NCBI GenBank assembly: GCA_039583875.1
Contig: CM077157.1
Coordinates: 77,686,346-77,750,345 of the forward strand
Source of the DNA: Platanthera guangdongensis
Lineage: Eukaryota; Streptophyta; Magnoliopsida; Asparagales; Orchidaceae
Length of the DNA stretch: 64,000 bases
Direction of reading: 5' to 3'
Position numbers and translations under genes: made by a program. Positions 42,760-54,879 of this stretch are shown one piece after another (within the stretch, counting starts at the first letter, position 1; every line of letters begins with the position of its first letter). The notes below the pieces were generated by a model, which was not told the origin of the DNA, did no database searches, and was given only the letters and a program-made list of their open reading frames with translations.

Positions 42760-45000
42760 ATTACACCATATAAACTAGACCGGAAGGTAGAGTAATATTC
42801 ATTATACCAATACAAATGATTTATATAATTTTAGATTATTAATAAGCATCAAGATTACACCATACCATTTTTCCCCAACTACCAAAATAATGAGCACGAG
42901 CTTAAAAGACTCGTAACATTCAATCACAAAGCATTTTATGTACTCATCAGCACAAATTCATCTCCAGAGATCAACATCCTTGGATGTAAATGGGGCTGCC
43001 ATATCTAATGCAATTGGAATCTGCATCAATTTTGAAAGGATTCACTACTCTCGGATATTAAGCATTTTTTACTTGACATGAAATTATATTTTCAACAAAA
43101 CAAAAGGTTGATAATAAATATCTTGGTAGCAAGTAAAAATGGACGCCATCGAACCATACTGAGACTTGGATATGATGAAAAAAAGGAACTAGAAAAAGAT
43201 CCATCTCCCTAAATCATGTTAACTTAAGTGTTAGATTATATGCAAGATAATTAACATTGAAGTAAAAGAAAAGAAATTAAATATCATGTCATTTAATTTT
43301 TAAGAATTCTATTGAAGTCTTACCGGTCAATTATAAGCAGTGGCGGGCGCAGGATTTTCATCCGTTATTGTCGTTGTCATCGTCGCTGTCTGAGCAGAGG
43401 GTCTCAATGAGGCTCGATGCTCCCAACGTCCTTCAGCCGCATCGAGGCGGGCTTTTCCTGCCTGCGCACGGGCTTCGCCCGCCTGCATATGAGCTTCACC
43501 CGCCTGCGCACGGGCTTCGCCCGTGTTTCATGCTCCAGGAAGCCTTCAACCGTATAGAAGCGGGTGTCACCCGTTTCTACGCAATCCACCACATAATAAA
43601 GTCCTAATACAGTCAATTAAAAATTAATCAACGAACTTGCAGTTGAGAAAATTGTTACATGTGAACATACCAATGCCTGTTTGAAAGAAATACAAATACC
43701 ATGCATGGATTATAATATAAACCATGGTTCTCATAGTTGAACGTATGTTTAAATTAGCAGAAAATAGATATAAATCATGTAATTTAAACCATGGCTTTCA
43801 TTGAAGCATTCTGACAAACAATTACTGGGCAATAGAGATGACAGTGGATAAAAACTACCGGGCAAACAACTACTGGGCTCTCATTCGTAGTTTGTCAGTG
43901 GATAGAAATTGCAGAAAAACCCAATGACAAAGCCAGGAATGGGCAATAGAAATGAAAGGAGGGTTTCTGCGTGCCTATTCATCTGTTTGGATGAGGCGGT
44001 GTTTTGTTCGCTTATTACCGGTATGGGTTAGGGAAGAGGAAGTTACGGGATGATGTGGTGTTCGTGTGTTATGGGAAGTTAAAGAGTTAGTGGGATGAGT
44101 GTTCGTGTGAATGTTCATGAGAATGTTTTGATATATTGTCTTATATAAATTAAAATAATGTTAAAAGTGCAAGATTAGTAAATGTGTCTTATTTTTTTGA
44201 CACATTAATGTAGATTATACAGTCGGCAATAATGTGCTTTGAGCCCTCAACTTCATCCTCGTCTGCAAGAAGCTTCTTCGTCCACCTCCTCATCATCCCG
44301 CCGCCGTCAAATTCCATTTACATAACAACAATCTTTCTGTAGAAGCTAAGAACTCTCCTGGCATACTCATCATGGTTGACTAAAATCAGATGTCAAAAGA
44401 TTGGAGGATGAAGCGGTCAGATGCTTGATAAAACTCAAGATCTGTAACTTGGATTTTTGTTTTGTTCTATAAAGAAGATTTTGGGGGTACAAATAGTAAC
44501 TTAGATTACAATTATAATTTCAGGATTTACAAATAGCCAAATATAATTTACGAATATCAGCACCTATTAAATATTAAATAAGTGGGAAAAAATAATAAAT
44601 GAGGAAAATAAAACCTATTATGTTTTTGTAAGTATAAATAATTAAGTATAATGAAAATGAAATATCATTTTTTGGGGATCACTCAAAGCTGGTGACATGT
44701 AGAGAAATGACTCGTGCAGATGCACCCAACACGTCGATGTATCCTTCGTCTGCACGTCGCTGGAGTTGTTCAGCCATAACTTAAATTGTGACAAAGTTAA
44801 AGCTTTCTTCTTGCGAAAATGAAGGTCAAACTATCTAGTAGGCATATATTTTTAATTATAGACATGCTAACTTTCTTATAAATTAAGATAGATATATATT
44901 ATGTCTCTTAGTATTTTGATTATTAAGTAAATTATTTTGTAACAAAAAAAATTATCATTAAATATGAGTTATGTTGAAAATTTTATGAGTCCCACTAAAA
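42760..45000. other. CACTA element I interior, otherwise unassigned
   Basis: Apart from the heptad-repeat frame, the interior is AT-rich. A short minus-strand phase near 44220-44320 (MEFDGGGMMRRWTKKLLADE) may be another exon remnant. Nothing else is identifiable. Confidence 0.4.
43327..43616 (-). pseudogene. Alanine/glutamate-rich heptad-repeat frame in CACTA element I
   Basis: Minus-strand frame 43327-43527 encodes repeats of the seven-residue unit QAGEARA/QAGEAHM from a 21-bp minisatellite (43440-43520), then a tail ending PAPATAYN before TGA. The upstream phase 43404-43616 (RFYTVEGFLEHET) is in a neighbouring frame. Such Glu/Ala/Arg-rich coiled-coil tails are common at the end of plant CACTA-associated (Ptta/En/Spm) transposases; that identity is inference. 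Confidence 0.4.
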
Positions 45001-45260
45001 AACATGCATTTAGTGACGAAATATATTTTATCACAAAATCTTTGTCAATGAATGTGTACATTTAGTGACCGAACTTTAATTTTATCACTATAGACATGTC
45101 TTTAGTGATTGAACATTAATTTTGTCACTAAAGACGTCTCTTTAGTGAATGACATTATTTTTGTCACTAAAGATGTATTTTTAATGACTGAAGTTATTTT
45201 TGTCACTAAAATCACGTATTTAGTAATGAAATATATTCTATCACTAAAATTTGGTCACTA
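45000..45260. repeat. Right subterminal repeats of CACTA element I
   Basis: About ten copies of TTTAGTGA / TCACTAAA words, matching the left array. Confidence 0.8.
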
Positions 45261-45281
45261 AAACCTTATTTTCTTGTAGAG

Positions 45282-46560
45282 AAAGGAGAGGTGGACCTGC
45301 GCGTTGGCAATGGAGCAAGAGTTGCTACCATTGTCGTTGGGGTTTATTGTCATGCTTTGACCAGTGGGCTTGTAATAGAACTAGATAATTGTTATTTTGT
45401 TCCTTCCATAACTAGAAACATTATATACATTTCATGTTTGGACAGGGTGGGTTTTTCTTTTATTATTAAGAACAACTGTTGTTCAATATTTAAGAATGAT
45501 ATTTGTTATGATGTAGCACAAATGTTTAATGGTCAGTATGTTTTGAACTTAGACCATCCGATCTATAATATTGAAAATACTAAAAGACTAAGAACAAATG
45601 ACTCGAACCCTACATATCTTTGGCATTATCGTTTGGGCCATATAAATGAGAAACGTATATCCAAGCTCTATAGAGATGGACTATTGGAATCATTTGATTT
45701 TGAATCATTTGAGAGATGTGAATCTTGTTTGTTAGGCAAGATGACTAAAGTTCCCTTCACTGGCTTCAATGAGAGGGTTGATGATCTCTTCGGTATATTA
45801 CATAGTGATGTATGTGGACCCATGAGTTCTATGGCAAGAGGTGCGTTCTTCTACTTTATTACATTTACTGATGATTTTAGTAGATACAGATACGTGTATC
45901 TTATGAAGTGCAAATCCAAAATCTTTGAAAAGTTCAAAGAGTTTAAAAGAGAAGTAGAAAACCAGCTGGGTAAGAAGGTTAAAGCACTCCGATCTGATCG
46001 AGGTGGCAAATACCTAAGTCGTGAGTTCCGTGATCATCTGATAGAGTGTGGTATTGTATCACAGCTCACTACACCTAGAATACCACAACATATTGTTGTT
46101 TTAGAGGAGGAATCGTACTTTGTTGGACATGGTACAGTCGATGATTAATCATGCATTTCTTCCTATTTACTTTTGGGGCTTTGCTATAGAAACTACTGCT
46201 TTAACATTAAATTGTGCTCCAACGAAAGCTGTTCTGAAGACACCATATGAGATATGGACTAGGAAGCGTCCCAGTACGTCGTTCATTAAGGTTTGGGGGT
46301 TTGAGGCATACATGAGACTTCAAATGCCTGATAAGCTGGAACCCAAATCAGATAAGTGTTATCCTGTGGGGTATCTTAGGGAAACCAAACGGTACTATTT
46401 CTACCAACCATCCGAGTGCAAAGTGTTTGTTGCAAGGAATGGTGTGTATTTTGAGAAAGAGTTTTTAAGTAGAAAAACAGCCAGGGTAGAACTTGAAGAA
46501 GTTCAGAAACCACAAACAGTGAATGAACCAGAATTGGAACCTTATTCAGGACTATAAGTA
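45282..46560 (+). pseudogene. D protease end and integrase
   Basis: The frame 45291-46148 begins with the end of the protease region (GEVDLRVGNGARVATI), continues through a GAG-pre-integrase zinc region (LWHYRLGHINEKRISKL; CESCLLGKMTK) and the core (HSDVCGPM; TFTDDFSRY; LRSDRGGKYLS). It shifts frame near 46110 and continues to 46557 (LKTPYEIWTRKRPS; KVWGFEAYMRL). Typical copia integrase, one frameshift and a stop at 46557. Confidence 0.85.
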
Positions 46561-46729
46561 GTTGTAGCTGGAGAACCTGCTCAAGAAACACAAGTTCCAT
46601 GTAGATGTGGTAGACCAAGATTTGAGCCTGAGAGATATGGATTTCTCTTATCTCAAATAGGTAATGTGTTGCTTATGGATCATAGTGATGACCATGCAAC
46701 CTACCATGAGGCTATGTGTGGACTGAACT

Positions 46730-47650
46730 TCTAGAAGTGGCTTGAGGCCATGAAATTTCAAATGGACTCCATGTATGGAAACCAAGTATGGACTTTGTGG
46801 AACCACCTGAAGGTGTAAGACCCATAGGGTGCAAATGGGTCTTCAAGAAGAAGACTGACATGGATGAGAATGTACATACATTCAAAGGCCGACTGGAGGT
46901 AAAGGGTTTTAAGAAAATTCATGGTGTTGACTAAGATGAGACTTTTTCACCTATTGCCATGGTTAAGAAATCAGAATTCTGCTTGTTATTGATGCGTATT
47001 ATGACTACGAGATCTGGTAGATGGATATCAAAACGGCTTTCCTTAATGGGAACCTCCTCGAGGAAGTGTACGTGACACAACCCGAGGGTTTTGTATCTCC
47101 AGGTGAAGCCACTAAAATATGCAAGCTGTAGAGATCTATTTATAGATAGAAACAGGCTTCTCAAAGTTGGAATCTTCATTTTGATGAAAAGATCAAAGAG
47201 TTTGGTTTTATCAAGAATGAGGATGAACCTTGTGTTTACAAACGGATTAGTAAGAGCATTGTAGTCTACCTGATATTATATGTAGATGACATACTATTGA
47301 TCGGGAATGACAAACCGACCCTGCAAGTTATTAAGAACAACCAAGGGGACTACTTTTCGATGAAGGTCTTAGGGGAAGCGACTTATATACTCAGTATTAA
47401 GATCTACAGAGATAGATCGAAGAAGTTGCTGGGTTCGACTCAAAGTACATACATTGACAAGGTGTAGAAATGGTTCAGCATATTTGAGTCCAAGAAAGGA
47501 TTCTTGTCCATGGCTTGTGGTGTGAGTTTCTCTAAGGACCAGTGTCCTAAGTCTTGTGAAGATAAGGACTGCATGAAGTTGGTTCCATATTCTTCGGCAA
47601 TTGGATCAATCATAGATGCAATGTTATGTACTAGACCTGATGCCTCTTAA
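46730..47650 (+). pseudogene. D reverse transcriptase (degenerate)
   Basis: Pieces of a copia RT are read in several frames: GCKWVFKKKTD near 46835, [17 protein letters not shown] near 47020, and YVDDILLIGN at about 47280-47310, where the catalytic DD pair is intact. Stops occur near 46933 and 47127. Confidence 0.8.
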
Positions 47651-48264
47651 GCTTTGAGCATGACTAGCAGGTATCAGTCTGATCCCGGTGAAGGTCACTA
47701 GATAGCCGTCAAGAATATCCTCAAGTACTTGCGAAGAACTAAGGATATGTTTTTGCTATTCGACGGAGAGGAAGAGCTCGTTGTAAGTTGTTATAAGGAT
47801 GCCAGCTTCCAAACTGATAGGGAAGATTCAAAGTCTCAGTCAGGGCATGTGTTTTGCCTGAATGGAGGTTCTGTTAGTTGGAAGAGTTCCAAGCAGGATA
47901 CATTATCGAGTCTACTATTGAGGCTGAGTATATTGTCACTGCAAATACAGTTAAGGAGGCTATATGGATTAGGAAATTCATCGGCGAGTTAGATGTAGTT
48001 CCTAGCATTGTTCGTCATGTAGATATCTACTGTGACAATAACTGTGCAATTGCACTTGCTTCAGAACCTAGATCTCAGTTCTCCAAACACATACTCCGGC
48101 GGTTCCATCTAATTCGAGAGATTGTCGATCGAGGAGATGTGAGTATATGTAGAGTGCCGATTGAGGAAAACATTACGGATCCACTGACAAAGCCTATTAC
48201 ACAGAGAAAACATGATGGTCATGTTAGATCTATGGGTATACGATACCTAAATGATCAACTCTAG
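47651..48264 (+). pseudogene. D RNase H and C-terminus
   Basis: The frames 47729-47992 and 47878-48264 overlap a frameshift: CYKDASFQTDREDSKSQSGH, then STIEAEYIVTANTVKEAIW, then IYCDNNCAIALA and ITDPLTKPITQRKH. All four RNase H blocks are recognisable. Confidence 0.85.
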
Positions 48265-49228
48265 TTTGAGTCTTGTGGATTGTATGTTTGTTGGCTGTAT
48301 AATATTTCATTTGATGAATAAAAGTACTATATGCATTTCATTTTATATATTTTGGCAAGTTATTTTATTATGAAGTTATTTCTATTGTGATACAGTAGTT
48401 CAATTTAATAAATGCCCTTAGAGCGTTTGCTTTCATAGGTCAAGTAGTGACTTGATGTGAGAACCTATGATTTCAGAAGCTTCATTCTTAAAGGTCCCTG
48501 GTCATTGTATCATCTTAGAAGCTAATGGCGATGATGATACCTTTAAGACTAGTATGTGCATTGACTGATGACCCGTCCTCACAAGTCATGATATTGTGAT
48601 ATCAAGTCATCACATGTGTACTTGTTATGAACAAGTTGCACTGGACAAACCCACCATGAGAATACTTTGTGGATTGTTATATGAACATGTCACAAGTATG
48701 GCTCAAGTGGAAATGGTGTTTGTGGTCCTTTGACCTGAAGTCACAGCTTTCATTGGGTGAGGAAGAGCGTGATTTGATGCCATCAAAAGTCCAGTCTCGA
48801 GAAAGTTTGATGATAAAGGTGGTTATTGAGTACGTTACAAATCATTTGGGTGTTTCCGTGCGAGCAGAAATGAGATTTGTCCTCCTATATGACATGAGTT
48901 GCATCCATGGGGCCCCTTGATGGAATGGGTCTGAGAAGTGCATGGCCATGCTTGGTTTTGTTAATATATGATATTGGACACACAAATTTTCTGCAAGTCA
49001 ATTCTAGATCAAGAAACTCGGATTGAACATTTATGAGGGTGGCACGGTCTATACCTCTAGTTCTATTCGGATGTAAGGGACGAAGGGACATGAAAATACT
49101 GTAACATTGGTCACAATGGATTTTGAGATTTATAAACTCTTAATGTTTGGGGAGTAATGATGTAATGCTAGATACTGCTCATTGTTTGTGTAGCTTTTGT
49201 TTGAAACTTTCTAGATCAAGTGGGAGAC
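48265..49228 (+). other. D 3' untranslated region and polypurine tract
   Basis: About 960 bp without domain-bearing frames, ending AAGTGGGAGA (49219-49227) directly before the LTR start, the classic copia polypurine tract. Confidence 0.7.
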
Positions 49229-50518
49229 TGTTGGTGCAACCATAGTGATCTGGAAGTGATCAAGCGTGTCGCGCATAAGATTCTGTATAAATTGGGAGAT
49301 TGGATCTGTATTATCGAGCTCATATGATGAGTTGAAGGATATTAATTAAGGGGGCTAAAATATTCTAAGGCATTTGGTGTTGAGTGTGTTTAGCTCACTC
49401 AATGCCATGAGGCTGGAGGCGTTGAGTGTGTTTAGTTCATTCAATGCCTTGGAGTTTGAAAGATTCTAAGGCATTAATAGTTGAGTGTATTTAGCTCACT
49501 CAACGCCATAGGGATGAAAGCGTTGAGAGCGTTGAGTCCAGTCAATGCTTTCGCGGGTTAAGTGTTAACTCTATGAATGTTGGCGTTGAGTGCGTTGAGT
49601 GCATTTACTGTCGCACTTAAGCATTGAGTACGTCGAGCCCACTCAAAGACTTCGTCGAATAAAGGGTTTACCTGGAGAATCTGGCTTTTAGGTCTTGAGT
49701 GTATTGTATTCACTCAACGCCGTTGGATGAATGAAGTTCGACGTGCTGGCTTTTGGTACAGATTTCGTCGAGCTAAGTTCGATGAATGAAGTTCGACGTG
49801 CTAGCTTTTGGCGCAGATTTCGTCGAGCTGAGGTCGACGAATGAAGTTTAACGTGCTGGCTTTTGGCACAGATTTCGTCGAGCTGAGTTCGATGAATCAT
49901 GTTCAACGTTCTGGCCTTTGGCGCAGATTTTGTCGAGCTGAGTTCGACGAATTGTTCGGCGAGTTGAGTTCGACGAATGCCCGTGCTTAATCAAATGTTG
50001 ACTTGCTGAATCTATCTCCTGGGATACAAATAAGATGTTTTAGGGTTATCTGGGGGCAGTCCTTTTCTTTCAGCATACGAGCTGATACTATGCGATAAGA
50101 AGAAAACCTAGAAACCCGACGGAAGTGTTCCGCCAATCCTGTCACCGATTCCGATCCCGATCCCAGTGAGTGTGCCACCACCTCTCCTACAATAGATCTA
50201 GCAGTCTGTGGAGACCCTGAGTGTCCTCTCCCGACCTAGCGCTTGTGTGACAAGTTGTTGTGGGTTCTCCCGATCGTGTGGATTACTGTAGAGGCGCGGA
50301 TATACTTTCTGCGCTCAAGACTCTAGCCGCTATATGGCCGACCTGATTTTTCTGGAGCATCTAGGTGTAGTTCTGACTCAATCCCTCAAAGGTAATTTTT
50401 ATTACAGTATGTTTTACTTCTTATTTCATGAATATTGCTAGATCCGAACTCGTTTGGGTTTTTGTTGTTCTTTTTCTACTGCGTGCACAAGTGTTGTGCC
50501 ATCCCCCAAAACCCAACA
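49229..50518 (+). repeat. 3' LTR of D
   Basis: Collinear with the 5' LTR, with the same distal GTTGAG / CTCAACGCC phrases (49378-49730) and proximal TTCGACGAAT phrases (49730-49980). The TATA box is mutated. Confidence 0.9.
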
Positions 50519-50523
50519 TGTAC

Positions 50524-50654
50524 TCTGTGGTATGACGTGAAATATATTGGATTGTGGTTTCAATTTAGTAACTTCTTGATCTATCCATTGTATATAGCGT
50601 CGGGCCCCGACCAGACCTTCTGTTATATGCTAAGCGACGGATGGGGGTGTTACA
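50524..50654 (+). repeat. Gypsy LTR remnant H, third piece
   Basis: It continues after the D target duplication and ends GCGACGGATGGGGGTGTTACA, the complement of the B LTR start (TGTAACACCC). So D inserted near the 3' end of this LTR. Confidence 0.8.
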
Positions 50655-51567
50655 CGCATAAGTAAAACGCAGCACACTTGATTTGTAATATTATTAATCC
50701 AATGCTAATGCACGGGTTCACCACACCCTTAGAGATCAAATAAAATCTATGTGCCAATATTCTCTCACGCGAAAAGGATATACCCGATCCGATCGAGCGT
50801 GTGTTGTACCAAAAGAGATCCACCGAAAGATAACGATTTCGGAAATGGTAGATCTCTCACAATAAAAGAAAACGAGGTCCGCCAATCCTCACGAATTTAA
50901 ATAGATCATTAGAAAACAACAATAATCGATTGTATCAAAACTACGATGAAATCAAGATTCACAAACAATGCAAAAGTTTACCACCACAAGATTTATCGAG
51001 GAGGGAACACACAAGACTCTAGATTTTCATTACCCCACTCGGAAGATGATTCCTTGGAAGAGGATTGCTCTTCTACGGTTCCGCCGGAGTCACACCGAAC
51101 GAAGAGAAACACGTGCTCCATCCTCGTTTCACGCATGCAGAGGATTCTTCATTACAATAGAACTTGTCCTTGGCCGAAAATGCACCTAGAGGGAGGGTTC
51201 AACGTTGGACCAAACTCTAGTTGGGGATACTTGGTGTAGCCGTAATCTTCTAGGGGAAGGCCTTCGTTTTGTAAGAAGTTGGGGAAGAGAGGGGAGGTGT
51301 TATGGTGGAGAAGAGAGGAGGAGAGAGGTGGTCGGACAACTAAGGAAAGAGAGGGAGGCCAATGGCCAAGGTGGGGAGATGGAGAGGGGGTGATCTGATT
51401 TCAGATTTTAGGATTTTATTTTCATTCAATCTCTCTATAATTCATCAACGCATAGACTTATAAAAGACTAACAAAAATTCGGGCTATACACAACCCAACT
51501 TAAAACACCATATAGCTAAACGCAGGCCAAACTAAAAAAAAGAATTTGGATAAATATAGTCCATATT
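50655..51567 (-). repeat. Probable 3' LTR/UTR of copia fragment J
   Basis: No protein domain. It lies downstream, on the minus strand, of a copia RNase H end. It contains purine-rich stretches (51260-51400). LTR borders could not be fixed, so the LTR call is by position only. Confidence 0.35.
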
Positions 51568-52258
51568 TTAAAGCAAATAAATAAGGAAAATAAATATAAC
51601 ATGAGCAAGATAATCATCAAAAGAAAATCTTGCGCCGAGGGCGGAGGTTGTAGCATCGAACAACAATATTTCTGCGGTGCCACAAGTCTTTGGTTGGAGA
51701 GGATGAGAGATCTTCCGTAAGAATGCCAGCACCATTATTAACATACCGGGGGTCGTCGTCTCCATCAACGGCCCCTTCCGCAATGGCTTGGTAAAAATGT
51801 CCGCCACATTATCCTAACTCCGCACGTAGTCAACCATCAAAGATCCCTCCAACACCTTCTCCCATATGAAGTGATGCTCACTCTCGATATGCTTCATCCA
51901 CGTGTGACAAACTTGATTGTTCACCAGTTTGAGAGCACTCTCATTATCACCACGAATCAGAGTAGGACGTCGCACCTTCTCATGGGTGTCATCCACTAAC
52001 CACCTAAGCCAAATGGCTTCCTGAGCAGCCAAGGCTGAGTCCTTGTACTCCACTTCAGTAGTGGTGATGGACAATGAATCCTACTTCTTACTGCACCACA
52101 AAACTGTCGCCGATCTCGTGAAGAAGATGTAACTAGATGTCTACTTCCGATTATCAGGAACTTTCCCATAATCACCATCCGTGTAGCCATGTAGACAAAA
52201 TCCCATGTCCTTCTTATACAAGAGACCCATCTACAAGGTGGACTTGACATACTTCAAG
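51568..52258 (-). pseudogene. Copia RNase H fragment J
   Basis: Minus-strand phase 51568-52074 reads TTTEVEYKDSALAAQEAIWL, RGDNESALKLVNN and, after one stop, VADIFTKPLRKG, the C-terminal half of a Ty1/copia RNase H. A further piece (52074-52250) is out of frame. The element is cut at 52258 by insertion of C; its remaining pol is not found in the window. Confidence 0.8.
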
Positions 52259-52871
52259 TGTAAGACCCCCCTCTCGGAACACAAAACACGACATGAGGGG
52301 AGTCTTATGCCTAGAACAGCTGCCTTGCGGTAGCATTACCACACGGGCTAACCTGTACCACAAGACGCCTATCATGCCGGCTATAATCAATATCAAACAT
52401 TGCCAACCAAACCAAGATTGTATAACAGAAGTCAAATCCACACATAAGTAAATAGTCCAAAAGTACATCAAATAAAAGAAGCATCAACAAGCTTCTGTAA
52501 TATCAGAGTACGAGTAAAACTTGCCCAAAGGGGCTACATAATGAGTCTCCCAAAACTCACATCAGTCACTGACGGTAGCGACGACACTGTCCCTTCAGGC
52601 CCTGTCATCCTGGCCTGGCAGTCCTGCTGCATAACCTGCTGCTGCTCTATCTACGGGGTTTCCTCCTAAGAAGGAAGACGTAGCAATTGTTAGTTATAAG
52701 ACTAAGTGGCTATCACATCTGCTCCCCCGGCGAATCCTCAGCACCGGGCGGATAAAAGAAGAAGGGTACAATATATATAAATATAATAGTAGTATAAATA
52801 GGTGGTATAGTGTGAGTAATATCAAGTATATCAGCAGTATAATAAAAATGTAAAGCTACAATAGAAAGTAA

Positions 52872-52973
52872 CTCAACATATATGAATGCCCATACAAACA
52901 TATAAGTTGAGGATCGACTCGACAGTAAAGTAACTCATCGTATAATAGTGCACATTCAAACTTATACAATGAG
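52872..52973 (-). other. Twin stem-loops in C LTR
   Basis: CTCAACATATATG pairs with CATATAAGTTGAG around the loop AATGCCCATACAAA (52872-52911; one mismatch). CTCATCGTATAAT pairs with CTTATACAATGAG around AGTGCACATTCAAA (52934-52973; a C-A on this strand is G-U in the minus-strand RNA). Two stem positions of the first hairpin differ from A with matching partner changes. Confidence 0.75.
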
Positions 52974-54704
52974 GATCTTGTGTATGCAATGAAATGTAAT
53001 GTCATGAATGCAATGCAATGACTCACCCGTGATCACGCACATGCAATCGCTATGTCGACATAGACTTGAAGTTCCCATATTTCGAGCAGGTAGCTAACCT
53101 CTCAGGCGTCAGCCGTCATGGCTAGACGGTGATAGTGAAGCGGGCTTCTCCACTACTAGGCGGGCATCGACACTACCATGCATAGGCCTCCATACGCCTC
53201 AATGCTAAGAACACAACATCAGAGCTCACATGCATACTACAACTCAGTAGGAGTATCGGGTAGATGTGCACCGAGAACCAAGCCCTGAACTGGCCTATGT
53301 TGTGACCCGGAAGGAGCCTCGAAAAAAGCACGAGGACCAAGACCAACCATCCACTTGGCATGAAAGGAGCCTTGGGAGTGAACACCAAGGACCAAGCCCA
53401 ATCACCCAAAGTCTACCTGTCAACTTCCATCGGTGTGACGACTGGCGAGCCCGTAGACCTGCCACACTATCCTTAACCCAGGATTATGACACCACATGCC
53501 AACTCACACCACATGCATTTCACATACGGGGTCGACAAGGACCCTCCTTTTCATTATTCACATTTCATGCTCAACAACATGCAAGAGCTCCACACCGAGT
53601 CTCTTACCATTACATAATTCCAGTCCATCAACACTCATGCAGTTTCAACCCTTCCACATTTTTGTGAATCCAAGCACACTAAGGGTTCACCATCAACATA
53701 ATGGTAATCCACACATATTCACCAACCATTTGGTTATCATAATTAATAGAAGTTATGTACATCAAACTTCAAGTCAACTTCATCATTATTCAATGTGTTA
53801 CCATTATCGAGTACATCCCTATCGATTCACGTATTTAAATCATTCCAACTATCACAACATGTCAATCCATTTGTTAACTAACCTCCACCAAATCGCCTCG
53901 ATCAAGTACACTTTACTACACCATTTGTTCATTATGGATCTATCCAACAAATGTCATTAACATATTTTATCTCAATTACTTATAGACTAAATTCAACAAA
54001 ACATTAACGTTACTGTACTACAATATTTCTACCAAACCCAAAGCCGATACAAAACAAACATGAGAATTATATATGTAAGAATAATTACTGTACAACAACT
54101 TCGATCGGGTATACCTGAGGCTACAGGAATCCGATGAAGGTGTGTAACCTCTCATTATAAAGGTATTTTCAAGGGCTACGACTTTTGTGTTTAGTCGAAA
54201 TCTCAGATCTAGCCACATCATGTCTGAAAATGGCCACGAAGATTGCTACGCTCCTCTTAAAGCAGATCGAATGTCATCGGTTCGTCTTCTTCCCCCAACC
54301 AAACTTTCCAAATAACATCCAGAGTTTCTCCTCCCTTATTCACCCTCATATGACCACTTCTCTTCACGAAACCAGTGCACAAACTTCATTTGAAGTGAGG
54401 AGAGGTTGAAGACTCTAATTCCTATGACACAAGTCCTAACATGCCCTCTTCCTAGAAACCTTCTTCTCACAAATCAAGACTCTTTTGAGTCGATATCTCT
54501 CCTAGGAATAACTAGAGATCCGACATTTCCACCGTTTCTAGCCATGGATCTTTTCACCCTTCTTGACGGCATCTTCTTCTCCTTGGTTGGTGTTCATTCT
54601 TCACGGAAAAGAAGATCTACTCCAACAATCTCTTCCACTCCGACGGTTTCTTACATCGACGGCTTGAGAAATGAGATAATAAAGAAGGCTAGGGTTTTCT
54701 CCTA

Positions 54705-54713
54705 TTTTTATAG
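54705..54713 (-). promoter_or_regulatory. TATA box of C LTR
   Basis: Minus-strand CTATAAAAATAGG, followed by AAAACCCTAG as in A. Confidence 0.6.
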
Positions 54714-54879
54714 TGAGAAATTAGGGTAACTGCATCGCCAAGTGTCGGCCTGACATTGGACCTCCAAACATTGCTTTAATTGAGTCATTTTGAAAAGTTG
54801 TGGCCCATTTAAGTCGATTTGGCGCAATTCCCGAAAAATCCGGGAAAACAGGGCCGAAAATTCGCACAGATAGAACTAT

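Larger units (their letters stand above)
41724..45281. mobile_element. Element I: CACTA (En/Spm-like) DNA transposon, non-autonomous
   Basis: It begins CACTAGTAGAAAAT and ends TTTTCTTGTAGAG (complement CTCTACAAGAAAA, close to the common plant CACTA end CACTACAAGAAA). The 3-bp target duplication is AAA (41721-41723 and 45282-45284). Both subterminal regions (41745-42240 and 45000-45260) are packed with TTTAGTGAC / GTCACTAAA words, the typical transposase-binding arrangement. No complete transposase is seen. Removing it restores the phase of the D protease. Confidence 0.85.
38493..50518 (+). mobile_element. Element D: degenerate full-length Ty1/copia retrotransposon
   Basis: LTRs at 38493-39774 and 49229-50518 (TGTTGGTGC to CCCAACA), target duplication TGTAC at both sides (38488-38492 and 50519-50523), iMet primer site, and gag, protease, integrase, RT, RNase H in copia order. 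A CACTA transposon sits in the protease. Many stops and frameshifts; LTRs differ by roughly a tenth by eye, including an extra segment near 38530-38570 in the 5' copy. Old and inactive. Confidence 0.95.

Noticed and set aside
48669..48920. Possible envelope-like gene downstream of D pol
   Set aside because: The 83-codon frame has no signal peptide or membrane segment and no partner frames; treated as untranslated region.
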